In this document: positions 7,643 to 15,915 of the stretch, in pieces
Position numbering within the stretch: the first letter of the stretch is position 1
How the letters are laid out: each line of letters opens with the position of its first letter
NCBI GenBank assembly: GCA_002390845.1
Contig: DGQT01000071.1
Coordinates: forward strand, 1 to 35,177
DNA length: 35,177 nt
Reading direction: 5' to 3'
Origin: Chitinophagaceae bacterium UBA4407
Lineage (GTDB): Bacteria; Bacteroidota; Bacteroidia; Chitinophagales; Chitinophagaceae
Translations under genes and position numbers: made by a program
Notes under the pieces: model-generated
Databases searched by the model: none
Told to the model about the DNA's origin: nothing
Seen by the model: the letters and a program-made list of their open reading frames with translations, nothing else

Positions 7643-7675
7643 TTTGGTTCAAAATAAAAATAACTGATACTTTCG
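7643..7675 (+). promoter_or_regulatory. Candidate -33/-7 promoter of the M28 peptidase
   Basis: TTTG at 7643-7646 and TACTTTCG at 7668-7675 are 21 bases apart. The second is a 7 of 8 match to TAnnTTTG. The same GATACTTTCG string occurs at the delta-60 gene promoter (25206-25215). It lies 22 bases from the ATG. Confidence 0.5.
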
Positions 7676-7696
7676 CTCTTTAATAAATAAACCAGC

Positions 7697-9073
7697 ATGA
7701 AAAAAATTTTTCTTCTTGTATTTCTAGTACCCATATTTTCATTTGCTCAAACCAGCGATTCTGCTTTTATAAAAGCGATCGCTGATAATATATTGGTAAG
7801 CCGCATGCCTTACAACAACCTGCATACGCTTACAAAAAAAATTGGCGGCCGTTTGGCGGGCTCACCGCAAATGGTTAAAGCAGAAGCATGGGGCTACAAA
7901 GCTTTGCAGGAAGCTGGCGCAGATAAAGTAATCATGCAGCAATGTATGGTGCCACACTGGGTACGTGGCGGAAAAGATATGGCATCGGTTTCTTATAAAT
8001 CTGCAAACGGAAAAACGCAAACTATGCAGTTGAATGTGCTGGCATTGGGCAACTCTGTTGGCAGCGGCGTAAAAGGTGTACAGGCTCCCTTAATTCGTGT
8101 AAACAGTTTTGATGAACTGGAAAAAAGAAAAGATGAAATAAAAGGAAAAATCGTTTTCTATAATGTTCCCTTTGAAGAAACATTTGTTCAAACATTCCAG
8201 GCTTATGGTAAGAATGTGGTGTACCGTGCAATAGGTGCCAGCCGTGCCGCAAAGTACGGCGCAGTGGCTGTATTGGTGCGGTCGATGACGCATGCAATGG
8301 ATAACAATCCACATACGGGAGCATTGTATTACCTGGATAGTATTAAACAAATTCCCGCAGCTGCAGTGGGTTTGAGAGACGTAGAAAAACTCGATACACT
8401 TTTCGATAATAATATGGTTCTTACAGCAGCGTTGTTTACTTATGGTAACATGTTGCCCGATACCATTGGGCATAACATAGTCGGTGAACTAACCGGCACG
8501 GAATTTCCGAATGAAGTAATTACCGTAGGTGGCCACCTTGATAGCTGGGATGTAAATGAAGGCGCTACCGATGATGGTACAGGTATAGTACAAACCATTG
8601 AAATTTTGAGGGCTTTTAAAGCTTTGGGATATCAGCCGAAACATACCATGCATTTTGTATTATTCGCCAATGAAGAAAACGGAACACGTGGCGCAAAAAA
8701 ATATGCGGAGGAAGCCAAAGCAAATAATGAAAAACACATTTTTGCATTGGAAAGCGATGCCGGCGGTTTTACACCACGTGGTTTTGGTTTTGGGGTGAGT
8801 GATACGGTTTGGAATAAAATTTATACCTGGCGCAATCTATTCGAACCCTATGGCGGCGATGGTTTTGTAAAGGGTGGGGGAGATGCGGATATTGATCCCC
8901 TGCATGAAATGTTCAATACACCTGTTGCAGGCCTAAGGCCCGATACACAGCGTTACTTTGATGTGCACCATGCTGTAAGCGATGTGTTTGAAGCAGTGAA
9001 TATCAGGGAACTTAAACTGGGGGCCATAAATATGGCAGCATTGCTATATCTTGTAGATAAATACGGCTTGTAA
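7697..9073 (+). CDS. Secreted M28-family zinc peptidase (carboxypeptidase Q-like)
   Basis: This 458-residue exported metallopeptidase has a signal peptide (MKKIFLLVFLVPIFSFAQ). A PA-like insert lies at about residues 120-240, and the catalytic domain follows. The co-catalytic two-zinc ligands of family M28 are present in order: His280 (GGHLDSWD), the bridging Asp292/293 (GATDDGTG), the general base and ligand Glu326/327 (NEENG), Asp354 (ESDAGG) and His424/425 (DVHHAVSD). Length and layout match plasma glutamate carboxypeptidase/carboxypeptidase Q, which removes N-terminal residues from small peptides. It is likely periplasmic and used in peptide scavenging. It is transcribed from its own promoter; a small anchored protein follows in the same direction. 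Confidence 0.92.
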   Translation: MKKIFLLVFLVPIFSFAQTSDSAFIKAIADNILVSRMPYNNLHTLTKKIGGRLAGSPQMVKAEAWGYKALQEAGADKVIMQQCMVPHWVRGGKDMASVSYKSANGKTQTMQLNVLALGNSVGSGVKGVQAPLIRVNSFDELEKRKDEIKGKIVFYNVPFEETFVQTFQAYGKNVVYRAIGASRAAKYGAVAVLVRSMTHAMDNNPHTGALYYLDSIKQIPAAAVGLRDVEKLDTLFDNNMVLTAALFTYGNMLPDTIGHNIVGELTGTEFPNEVITVGGHLDSWDVNEGATDDGTGIVQTIEILRAFKALGYQPKHTMHFVLFANEENGTRGAKKYAEEAKANNEKHIFALESDAGGFTPRGFGFGVSDTVWNKIYTWRNLFEPYGGDGFVKGGGDADIDPLHEMFNTPVAGLRPDTQRYFDVHHAVSDVFEAVNIRELKLGAINMAALLYLVDKYGL

Positions 9074-9148
9074 ATCTTAGAAGCTTTTAAAAATAAATTA
9101 TGTAAATACCAGCAGTAGTTTTTCATGGTATCGTTCCTTGCGCCTGCC

Positions 9149-9186
9149 CCGACGATCCCGATATTTACCGGGAGGAACTCGGGTCG
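9149..9186 (+). repeat. CCCGA...TCGGG hairpin repeat
   Basis: The outer arms CCCGA/TCGGG enclose a second hairpin (CCCGATATTTACCGGG). The same outer frame, CCCGACGA then GGAACTCGGG, occurs at 32030-32054. The unit sits in the gap between the peptidase and the next small gene and makes the upstream reading-frame extension from 9138 unlikely to be coding. Confidence 0.5.
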
Positions 9187-9266
9187 CAAGCACTTTATCA
9201 CCTGTACATGTGGCATCTCAGGGTTCGTATAAAATATTAAAAACTGAAATAAATAGCTTCTTAAAT

Positions 9267-9635
9267 ATGAAAAAGTTTATTACCATACTCGTAGCATCAC
9301 TCATTGTAGTTTTAATAGCTGGATTTTGGTGGAAGTATTACTATACATACAGCGATGGTAACAGATCGGGATTGTTGCAAAAATTTTCTCATAAGGGTAA
9401 TGTTTTCAAAACATACGAAGGCGAACTTGTTTTAAACAGCCTGGTTGTAAACGGCACATCGCCGATAGGATCGGAAAAATTCTTTTTTTCTGTAGATGAT
9501 GAAGCCCTGGGGAAAAAAATGCAGGAACTGGAGGGGCAAAAAGTGGTGGTGCATTATGAGCAAAAAAATGGTACACTGGTGTGGCGCGGAGAAACTGAAT
9601 ATATAGTAGACAGCGTAAGAGTTGTAGCCCCCTAA
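9267..9635 (+). CDS. Small membrane-anchored conserved Bacteroidota protein
   Basis: This 122-residue protein starts at the ATG at 9267. A longer frame from 9138 would run through the hairpin repeat and has no other support. Residues 2-25 form one membrane helix (FITILVASLIVVLIAGFWW). The following stretch YYYTYSDGNRSGLLQKFSHK and the GNVFKTYEGEL motif (about 45-55) are strongly conserved in many Bacteroidota homologues as I recall them, some of which carry a misleading 6-phosphogluconate dehydrogenase label. The rest looks like a small beta domain (KVVVHYEQKNGTLVWRGETE). The topology implies a periplasmic domain. The function is unknown. Confidence 0.85.
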   Translation: MKKFITILVASLIVVLIAGFWWKYYYTYSDGNRSGLLQKFSHKGNVFKTYEGELVLNSLVVNGTSPIGSEKFFFSVDDEALGKKMQELEGQKVVVHYEQKNGTLVWRGETEYIVDSVRVVAP

Positions 9636-9646
9636 CTGCATTAAGA

Positions 9647-9671
9647 TTTTTTATTTTGCATGCAATAAAAA
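9647..9671. terminator. Hairpin between convergent genes, overlapping a stop codon
   Basis: TTTTTATT-TTGCA and TGCAATAAAAA pair around the centre of TGCATGCA. The hairpin covers the stop of the methyltransferase (9651) and lies 12 bases after the stop of the small membrane protein, so it could end transcripts from both sides. The stem is weak and AT-rich. Confidence 0.4.
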
Positions 9672-10361
9672 TATAGCCGGCCGCTTGTGAATATCAGGCG
9701 GCTGATTTTTTTTCCAAACTGTAATGGTTTTTGTTTTAATGCTTTCTGCCGGTGCGGTAATGTCAACAGCAATGCAAAATTTTGTTTCCGCATTGCAGGT
9801 TGTTAATACATCTTGTATCATTTGATTGTTCCGGTAAGGTGTTTCAATAAATATTTGTGTGCAGTTCTTTTTCAATGACTCTGTTTCTAAATCTTTCAGT
9901 GTTTTTTTTCTTTCGGTTGCATCTATAGGAAGGTAACCAACAAATTGAAAACTTTGACCATTCATACCGCTTGCCATTAATGCAAGTAATATAGAACTGG
10001 GGCCAACCAATGGCTGTACGGTTGCATTTATTTGTTGGGCGGCTTCTATTAATATTTGCCCGGGATCAGCGATACCGGGGCAACCTGCCTCACTGATGAT
10101 ACCGATATTTTTACCCTCGTGCAAATGCTTGATAAATGTTGCTTTTACCGCATCTTCTGCTTTATGAATGGTGTGCCATTCATAGTTATCGATCACCATT
10201 TCGCGCCATAGTTTTTTAAAGAACCTGCGGGTTGTTTTTTCATTCTCAGCAAAAAATACCTGGCAATCTTTTATGGCATCAATAATATATGCCGGTAAAG
10301 ACAGTAGTGCTTTTTCATCTTCGTGAAGTACTGTGGGTATAAGATATACTTTACCTGTCAT
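9651..10361 (-). CDS. Tetrapyrrole-methylase-fold SAM methyltransferase (RsmI-like)
   Basis: This is a 236-residue protein of the PF00590 fold, the group that contains the 16S rRNA methyltransferase RsmI. Visible marks are the SAM-binding strings ISEAGCPGIADPG (about residues 92-104) and PLVGPSSILLALMASGMNG (about 118-136), plus IFIETPYRNNQMI (about 174-186), the counterpart of the RsmI E-(S/T)-P-(H/Y)-R segment. The N-terminus (GKVYLIPTVLHEDE) lacks the GTPIGN opening of classic RsmI, so substrate and gene name are left open. The start is set at MTGKVYL (10361), because the longer frame from 10415 runs through a copy of the intergenic repeat. It lies downstream of the EI24-like gene on the same strand. 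Confidence 0.85.
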   Translation of the reverse strand: MTGKVYLIPTVLHEDEKALLSLPAYIIDAIKDCQVFFAENEKTTRRFFKKLWREMVIDNYEWHTIHKAEDAVKATFIKHLHEGKNIGIISEAGCPGIADPGQILIEAAQQINATVQPLVGPSSILLALMASGMNGQSFQFVGYLPIDATERKKTLKDLETESLKKNCTQIFIETPYRNNQMIQDVLTTCNAETKFCIAVDITAPAESIKTKTITVWKKNQPPDIHKRPAIFLLHAK

Positions 10362-10395
10362 AGATGCTGTTGTTGATTGTTGCTGTAAATTATAC

Positions 10396-10428
10396 TGCAC
10401 AAGTGTGCGACGCAAGAGAAGCTTAATT
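10396..10428 (-). repeat. REP-like intergenic repeat, single arm
   Basis: TGCACAAGTGTGCGACGCAA followed by GAGAAGCTTAAT matches the right-arm form of the dispersed repeat. It fills most of the space between the EI24-like and methyltransferase genes, so the two may not be tightly cotranscribed. Confidence 0.6.
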
Positions 10429-10429
10429 T

Positions 10430-11230
10430 TTATTCTTCAGCGTGGCTAATAATATGGCTGCTTTTTTCGGTACTGCTCTTATTTAGTTCGTGAAGGCTTA
10501 GTGTTGCGGCCACAACCGCATAAGCCGGTGCCAGCACCCACCCAATAACAGGCAGCAGTTGAAAAACATAAAACACAATACCATTGCCAATGGCAAGCCC
10601 TTTGTGGTTGCCAATATAAAATATACTCTCTGCTGCATTCATTTTTCTGCGTTCGCAACTGTAGTCAATCATACTAAAACCGTAATAATAACATTCTACC
10701 AGCAAAGCAAGAATGGGCGTTGCAAGCCCGATTACAGGAACAAGGCAAAGTATAAGAATGGCAATCATATAAACGGTTTGCCACAATGCATTGCGCACAG
10801 CGATCTTTATGCCGCGCACCATATCGTTAATTAACTGCTGCAGGCTAAACGGATATTCTTTTTGCTGCAGAATGGCATCCGTTTTTTCGCTTAAGTAAGC
10901 AAATACAGGCGAACCAACAATCAGCCACACATATTTAAACAATGAAAAATATAAGAGCATTTGTATCAGCCACAATGTAAGTGCAGCAAGGGTAAAGAAG
11001 AAACCCAACAGGCCGCTTTGCATGTGATCGAGCCAGGTTTTTAACCCGGTCTTTAAACTGAGCCACCCGATAAATGCATTGGCAGTCTGGTTAAAATAAT
11101 ACATGGATACAATAAACAATGCCATATAAATAATGCCTGGGATAATGATCCATTTCCACAGCCTGTGCTGCCGTATAAACTGGTGCGCCTTATAATAGCT
11201 TTGCAGCGCTATAATGATTTCTTTCAGCAA
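10430..11230 (-). CDS. EI24 / CysZ-like integral membrane protein
   Basis: This 266-residue protein has five to six hydrophobic segments (about residues 26-46, 75-110, 147-180 and 220-245) and belongs by appearance to the EI24 domain family (PF07264). That family includes CysZ, a sulfate permease feeding cysteine synthesis. The motifs GSPVFAYLSEKTDAIL (about 106-121) and YCNYGFSMIDYS-type segment (YYYGFSMIDYSCERR, about 188-202) fit the family. Substrate transport is not proven here. The only start available after the in-frame stop is a TTG at 11230, and the divergent glycosylase gene 33 bases away also has only a TTG. A repeat arm follows the stop. Confidence 0.85.
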   Translation of the reverse strand: MLKEIIIALQSYYKAHQFIRQHRLWKWIIIPGIIYMALFIVSMYYFNQTANAFIGWLSLKTGLKTWLDHMQSGLLGFFFTLAALTLWLIQMLLYFSLFKYVWLIVGSPVFAYLSEKTDAILQQKEYPFSLQQLINDMVRGIKIAVRNALWQTVYMIAILILCLVPVIGLATPILALLVECYYYGFSMIDYSCERRKMNAAESIFYIGNHKGLAIGNGIVFYVFQLLPVIGWVLAPAYAVVAATLSLHELNKSSTEKSSHIISHAEE

Positions 11231-11263
11231 TCGGGGTTAATTTAGCAGATAAATTTAGTTGAA

Positions 11264-11917
11264 TTGAAACTTTTGCAACAGAATAAAATTGACAAGAAAA
11301 TATTATGCACTGATTCGCTTAAGCTAAACGATTCTTTTTACAACCATAACGATGTACTTTTTATTGCCAAAGAACTGATTGGTAAAATCCTGGTAACACG
11401 CTTCAATAAGATGCTTACTGCTGCACGTATTGTAGAAACAGAAGCATATAACGGTGTAACAGATAAAGCATCGCATGCCTACAGCGGCAGGCGTACCAAC
11501 AGAACCGAAATCATGTACCGCAGTGGTGGCGTGGCTTATGTTTATTTGTGTTACGGCATTCATCATTTGTTTAATGTGGTAACCAATGTAAAAGATGTTC
11601 CGCATGCAGTTTTAATTCGTGCAGCCGAACCTGTTTTTGGAATAGAAACAATGTTGTTTAGAACAGGCAAAACGGTGTTTGATTATACATTGACCAAAGG
11701 ACCCGGTAACGTATCAAAAGCACTGGGCATTCATTCAAAACATACCGGCAGCAGCTTGCTTGGTAAAGAAATATACATCATTAATGATGGCCATAAGTAT
11801 GAGTTAAACATGCTGATCGCATCGCCGCGCATTGGTGTTGATTATGCCGCAGAAGATGCTTTGCTGCCTTACCGGTTTTATTTAAAAGACAATCCTTTTG
11901 TAAGCGGAAAAAAATAA
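11264..11917 (+). CDS. DNA-3-methyladenine glycosylase (AAG/MPG family)
   Basis: This 217-residue base-excision repair enzyme removes alkylated purines such as 3-methyladenine from DNA. It matches family PF02245: AKELIGKILV near residue 35, the catalytic ETEAYNGVTDKASHAYSGRR (about 58-77, with the general-base Glu and the substrate-contacting Tyr and His), YLCYGIHHLFNVVT (about 93-106), AVLIRAAEP (about 114-122) and LTKGPGNVSKALGI (about 141-154). No ATG occurs between the upstream in-frame stop and the conserved core, so TTG at 11264, or another TTG at 11273, must be the start. It is divergent from the EI24-like gene with a 33-bp shared promoter region. Confidence 0.93.
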   Translation: MKLLQQNKIDKKILCTDSLKLNDSFYNHNDVLFIAKELIGKILVTRFNKMLTAARIVETEAYNGVTDKASHAYSGRRTNRTEIMYRSGGVAYVYLCYGIHHLFNVVTNVKDVPHAVLIRAAEPVFGIETMLFRTGKTVFDYTLTKGPGNVSKALGIHSKHTGSSLLGKEIYIINDGHKYELNMLIASPRIGVDYAAEDALLPYRFYLKDNPFVSGKK

Positions 11918-11927
11918 AAAGTTTTTT

Positions 11928-11999
11928 GCCGGGCTTTGAGGTTTAATGGCATCGCCGGTTGTGTCACTCACTTATACGTTCTGAATTTTATTGAGCAGA
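11928..11999 (+). repeat. REP-like intergenic repeat
   Basis: The copy has GCCGGGC (11928), TGGCATCGCC and the arm GTTGTGTCACTCACTTATAC (11958), ending in ATTGAGCAG. It lies between convergent genes. Confidence 0.65.
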
Positions 12000-12012
12000 T
12001 AAATACAAGCAC

Positions 12013-12501
12013 TTACATCAATATTTTATCGGCCAGTAAAACAATAAATATTAGTCCGGCTGTTCTCCAGTTTTTTGGGGTTGGCTGGTATTTTTCCCTG
12101 AATGGTTTTTGAATCAGCAAGATCAGCATTACTACAAATAATATTGCAGTTACAGAATAACTCTGGTAGAAAAAAAGAGCCGTTTTCTTTACATCCTCAC
12201 GGTTTGCCGCAGCAGACATAAACAATGAAATAGCAAACATACTGCTGCATATTAAAGTAAGTAGCCAGCCTGTTTTATCACTGTAAAAAAGGAACATGCC
12301 GCCAAAAATACAACCAAGGCTAAGTAAAATGCCAAGATGATCTGTTTGCAATATTTGCAGGTAAGTAGTATTGCCACTTTTTACAAATCCGCTGCCGATC
12401 ATTCCATAGATAGTGGCTACGATACCATATAATGTGTACATGCCCCAAAGTGTAATTAAGCAAGCAATAATTTTTTCTGTTATGAACCATTTTTTATTCA
12501 T
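12013..12501 (-). CDS. Hypothetical membrane protein with four to five helices
   Basis: I recognise no family in this 162-residue protein. Hydrophobic segments lie at about residues 8-33, 52-72, 78-96, 112-128 and 145-160. It begins MNKKWFITEKIIACLITLWG, with positive charges before the first helix. It starts 29 bases after the stop of the haem-motif lipoprotein on the same strand, so the two are probably cotranscribed. Together they could be accessory to the neighbouring dehydrogenase group, but the sequence does not show how. Confidence 0.75.
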   Translation of the reverse strand: MNKKWFITEKIIACLITLWGMYTLYGIVATIYGMIGSGFVKSGNTTYLQILQTDHLGILLSLGCIFGGMFLFYSDKTGWLLTLICSSMFAISLFMSAAANREDVKKTALFFYQSYSVTAILFVVMLILLIQKPFREKYQPTPKNWRTAGLIFIVLLADKILM

Positions 12502-12530
12502 TTCAGTCTGTTGGTTTAAAGACAGTTATA

Positions 12531-13028
12531 TTAATTTTCAGACGGCGTAAATACCTGGTTAGATAGTGGGGGTATTTCGGGAATTTTTACCTTGTTAAAA
12601 TCATATTCAACTGCGGCATGGCATCGGTTGCAGGTTGCTGTAAGCAATTCAAAACTGCTCGTAAATAATGCAGTATTCTTTTGCTCAATGGCATAATTAA
12701 CACTGTCTAAAGCGGGTTGCAGCATGATTACTTTTTTTGACTCTAGTCTTGCAGCAGCATACTGCTGAATATCATCAAGGGATTCCATTATTTCATGTAT
12801 TTCAAAATCAGCAAGCTTCCAGTTTTCACTTTTACCCGCAAACCATAGTTTGGCGTGGTGTACCTGTATCTGGCTCATAAATTCACCAAGGCCAGGTTTA
12901 TACGAGGCATCGATTTCCTTTTCAAGACTGTCTATGCGTAATTGAAGCTGGGCAGAATTACCGGATTGATTACACGCATAAAAAAAAGTTGCAGTAAATA
13001 ATAACATGAGATAATATCTTACTTGCAC
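12531..13028 (-). CDS. Helical lipoprotein with one c-type haem motif
   Basis: This 165-residue protein has a lipoprotein signal (LLFTATFFYAC, lipobox Cys at about residue 19). The body is strongly helical (LQLRIDSLEKEID, ADFEIHEIMESLDDIQ, AAARLESKKV), and a single CNRCH haem-attachment motif lies near the C-terminus (about residue 135). A helical bundle with a C-terminal CxxCH resembles the cytochrome c' layout. It would sit in the periplasm on the inner leaflet of the outer membrane or on the inner membrane. It lies downstream of a gluconate dehydrogenase subunit 3 and a GMC oxidoreductase, suggesting a role in electron transfer, though a terminator-like hairpin separates them. Confidence 0.8.
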   Translation of the reverse strand: MQVRYYLMLLFTATFFYACNQSGNSAQLQLRIDSLEKEIDASYKPGLGEFMSQIQVHHAKLWFAGKSENWKLADFEIHEIMESLDDIQQYAAARLESKKVIMLQPALDSVNYAIEQKNTALFTSSFELLTATCNRCHAAVEYDFNKVKIPEIPPLSNQVFTPSEN

Positions 13029-13090
13029 GGCTGTTAATTTTCTCGGGATAAAGTTATTGTAAGAGCAGCAAAGAAAATATAAGGCTAAAA

Positions 13091-13120
13091 AAGAAAGCCA
13101 CCTGAAAAGATGGCTTTTAG
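13091..13120 (-). terminator. Rho-independent terminator after the subunit 3 gene
   Basis: AAAGCCA (13094-13100) pairs with TGGCTTT (13111-13117) around a 10-base loop. On the minus strand a T-rich run follows. It ends 3 bases from the stop codon at 13123. Confidence 0.6.
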
Positions 13121-13122
13121 TC

Positions 13123-13794
13123 TTATGCTTTATCGTAGTTTACACATTCTTTCAATTCTTTCTCACTATAAGAAAGACCATATTGTTTCAACACATCATC
13201 AGGTACGCCATTCCATTGATTGGGTTTGTTGCCCATATAGCCTACATCTGCGGTTCCTATTTCTGAAGTATAAAATCCTGTAGCAGTTAAGTCACGCAAT
13301 AAAGTAAAGAATGCAACCCCCTGTGCCATCTCTGGTTTAGCTTTTTTAGGATAAGCAATTTGATCAACCATTTCTATTTGCTGCGCCTGTGTACAATCAA
13401 CAAAAGCCTTTCCGTAAAGATTTATGCATTTAAGGTCGAGCCAGCGCAAGCCACCTTTTAAAGGTGTTTGATGCTCCGTCATTTCGTTTACAATGTATTG
13501 GATAAACTCCGGCACTTTGGCATCTGAAGCACTGCCGCTTACATCATCTTTGGGAATGATGATATCGCAAAGCACGGTAATGGTGGCCATTTCGGCATCT
13601 GTAAAAAACTTACCTGCACTGTCAAATTTCTCCTGTGCAAGCTTTTCTTCCGGCATCCTATTTATGGCATCTGTTGTATTTGCCGCAACAGGGGTTGTGT
13701 CTGCTTTTTTGGGTTCTGTTTTACAGGCTTCGGCCAGTACCCCTGCGCCAAATGTTCCTATGGCAATTGTTTTGAGTGATTTTCTTCTGTCCAT
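13123..13794 (-). CDS. Gluconate 2-dehydrogenase subunit 3 family protein
   Basis: This 223-residue protein is of the PF13618 type, the small subunit of membrane-bound FAD sugar and alcohol dehydrogenases. It starts MDRRKSLKTIAIGTFGAG, a twin-arginine-like signal followed by a Cys (ACKTEP) that may be lipidated. The core FTDAEMATITVLCDIIIPKD (about residues 63-82) and the later GGLRWLDLKC (about 119-128) are characteristic. The Tat signal would carry the folded FAD partner across the inner membrane. It lies 106 bases downstream of the GMC oxidoreductase, its expected catalytic partner, with a REP-like repeat in between. Confidence 0.9.
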   Translation of the reverse strand: MDRRKSLKTIAIGTFGAGVLAEACKTEPKKADTTPVAANTTDAINRMPEEKLAQEKFDSAGKFFTDAEMATITVLCDIIIPKDDVSGSASDAKVPEFIQYIVNEMTEHQTPLKGGLRWLDLKCINLYGKAFVDCTQAQQIEMVDQIAYPKKAKPEMAQGVAFFTLLRDLTATGFYTSEIGTADVGYMGNKPNQWNGVPDDVLKQYGLSYSEKELKECVNYDKA

Positions 13795-13840
13795 ACTATT
13801 TATGGTTTTTAGTATTTTTTTGCTGCGCAGTATTCCTGCA

Positions 13841-13890
13841 GTACAAGAGTGCGACGCAACGAATGTTTAATAGTTATTCTATAGCCGGGC
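13841..13890 (-). repeat. REP-like repeat inside an operon
   Basis: GTACAAGAGTGCGACGCAAC followed by GAATGTTTAATAGTTATTC and TATAGCCGGGC is a well-preserved single arm with its flank. It lies between two genes whose products should form one complex. Confidence 0.7.
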
Positions 13891-13900
13891 CAATAAAAAG

Positions 13901-15640
13901 CTAAAGATTATTCTTCTTCATTTCATCAACAATATGCTCGCTTGCACGCATGGAAAGCGCAAGAATTGTCCAGGTAATATTCTTATCTGCCTGGCTCACA
14001 AACTGGCCACCATCTACACAGAACAAATTCTTGCAATCGTGCGCCTGGCTCCAGCTGTTAAGCGCTGAAGTTTTTGGATCGTTACCCATTCGCACTGTTC
14101 CGGCTTCATGTATAATATTACCCGGTGCATGGAGGCCGTAATTGTTTTCTTTGGTATCATCGCCGCCCCATGTAATTACTGCGCCCATTGAATGCAGTAT
14201 TTCTGCAAAAGTTTCTTTCATGTGCTTTGCCTGCAGTATTTCGTAATCGCTCCACTTTGTATCGAATCTTAGAACCGGGATACCAAATTTATCAACCACA
14301 TTCGGATCGATGGTACAGCGGCTGTCGGCCCTGGCAATACCTTCACCGCGACCTGCCATACCCACATGTGCACCAAAGAAATAACGGTAGTCTTCTTTTA
14401 ACGAAGCACCATAACCACCGGCTTCTTTTTGCTTGCCTTTTATTTTATAGGTGCCGTTCAGGTTTTCGATACCCCAGTTAAAACCATACAAAGGCTGGCC
14501 AAAACCGCCACCGTATTCTATATGATAACCGCGTGGGAAATCGAGTTTTTTATTATCGAGCCACCATGGCGTATAAACATGCATACCACCCACGCCGTCT
14601 TCGTTGTAACGTTTACGGTCGAATAATTCGGGAATGATGCCGCCCATATCCGCACCTGTAGAATCGTGCAAATACCTGCCCACCACATCACTCGAATTGG
14701 CTAAGCCATTGGGGTGGCGCTGCGATTTTGAATTGAGCAATAACCTTGCACTTTCGCAGGCACTGGCTGCAAGTATTACCGTGCGGCCTTCTACCTGGTA
14801 TTCCTGCATATCGTCTTTACTGATGTAGGAAATACCTGTTGCCAAACCTTCTTTATTGGTAAGCACTTCGCGTGCCATGGCATTGGTTACAAGATCAACA
14901 TTACCTGTTTTCATGGCAGGTATGCAAAGGCAGGAAGATGCAGAAAAATCGCCATAAACTTTACAACTGCGGCCGCACTGCGCACAGTAGAAGCATTGGC
15001 CACGCTGATCATTTATTTTTTCAGTAAGTATCGATAAGCGGGAAGGAATAACCGGTATCCCAATATTGGTTGCAGCTTTTTTTATGAACAACTCATGTAA
15101 GCGCGGCTTTGGTGGTTTTTGAAAAATGCCATCGGGGTCATTTTCCAAACCTTCGTTGGTCCCAAATACACCCAGCATCCGGTCTATCTTATCGTAATAA
15201 GGTTTTATGTCTTCATAGCCGATTGGCCAGTCATCACCAAGACCATCAATGCTACGACGTTTAAAATCTTTCGGTCCAAAACGCAACGAAATTCTGCCCC
15301 AGTGATTGGTACGGCCACCTAACATTCTGGCACGCCACCATTCCCATTTGGTATCGCCTTCGTGTGTGTATGGTTCGCCGTCAATTTCCCAGCCCCAGTA
15401 GCAGCCATCAAAATCGCCAAACGGGCGAAACTTGGTACTGGCACCCCTTCGCGGAGAATCCCATGCATTTTTTAACTGGTTCGAATCTTTTGCAGGATCA
15501 AACATTGGCCCGGCTTCAAGCAGGCAAACTTTCATTCCGGCATTGGCCAGTACATAAGCGGCCATACCGCCACCGGCACCCGAGCCTACAATAACTGCAT
15601 CATACTTTTTTGGTTGTTTTTTTACCTGGAGTCCTGGCAT
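13901..15640 (-). CDS. GMC-family FAD oxidoreductase (sugar/alcohol dehydrogenase)
   Basis: This is a 579-residue flavoprotein. Residues about 12-42 form the FAD-binding Rossmann motif (YDAVIVGSGAGGGMAAYVLA). The GMC features RMLGGRTNHWGR (about 108-119), a cysteine cluster CFYCAQCGRSC (about 216-226) and the C-terminal HEAGTVRMG and CVDGGQFVS segments are present, the latter near the catalytic His/Asn pair. The cysteine-rich stretch is typical of the subset that works with a subunit 3 partner. It oxidises a sugar or alcohol, possibly to an aldonic acid, and passes electrons to a cytochrome. It has no signal of its own, in line with export as a complex via the Tat signal of subunit 3. A gluconokinase lies divergently upstream. 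Confidence 0.92.
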   Translation of the reverse strand: MPGLQVKKQPKKYDAVIVGSGAGGGMAAYVLANAGMKVCLLEAGPMFDPAKDSNQLKNAWDSPRRGASTKFRPFGDFDGCYWGWEIDGEPYTHEGDTKWEWWRARMLGGRTNHWGRISLRFGPKDFKRRSIDGLGDDWPIGYEDIKPYYDKIDRMLGVFGTNEGLENDPDGIFQKPPKPRLHELFIKKAATNIGIPVIPSRLSILTEKINDQRGQCFYCAQCGRSCKVYGDFSASSCLCIPAMKTGNVDLVTNAMAREVLTNKEGLATGISYISKDDMQEYQVEGRTVILAASACESARLLLNSKSQRHPNGLANSSDVVGRYLHDSTGADMGGIIPELFDRKRYNEDGVGGMHVYTPWWLDNKKLDFPRGYHIEYGGGFGQPLYGFNWGIENLNGTYKIKGKQKEAGGYGASLKEDYRYFFGAHVGMAGRGEGIARADSRCTIDPNVVDKFGIPVLRFDTKWSDYEILQAKHMKETFAEILHSMGAVITWGGDDTKENNYGLHAPGNIIHEAGTVRMGNDPKTSALNSWSQAHDCKNLFCVDGGQFVSQADKNITWTILALSMRASEHIVDEMKKNNL

Positions 15641-15735
15641 ACAGCAAGAAAATTAAAAAGGTGAATTATGAACGATGAAATTATAACATTATCCTGAAAA
15701 AAATATTTTGTGTTAATGATACCATGAATTTTTTT

Positions 15736-15809
15736 GAACCGGGCTTTAGAATAACGATTAAACATCGTTGTGTCACTCACTTGTACTGTTGGATATTTTA
15801 TTGAGCAAT
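15736..15809 (+). repeat. REP-like intergenic repeat
   Basis: GAACCGGGCTTTAGAATAAC leads into CATCGTTGTGTCACTCACTT and ends near TTGAGCAA. It lies in the divergent gap between the GMC oxidoreductase and gluconokinase genes, so it must sit within or next to their promoters. The open frame at 15622-15903 on the minus strand is the repeat and an upstream extension of the GMC frame. Confidence 0.7.
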
Positions 15810-15915
15810 TCCTGTTCATCAGACTATACTCTTTATAACCACTGCTTTCTGCGTTTATCAAAAAATATCTTTTATAATGAATATCTGAATTAAATTCACA
15901 CACAACATTTTTTCA

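Noticed and set aside
8022..8473. Minus-strand frames of 100 and 127 codons inside the M28 peptidase gene
   Set aside because: They are antisense to a gene with a complete catalytic residue set and show only chance coding potential.
15622..15903. 93-codon frame upstream of the GMC gene
   Set aside because: It contains the REP-like copy at 15736-15809 and only extends towards the GMC gene in another frame.
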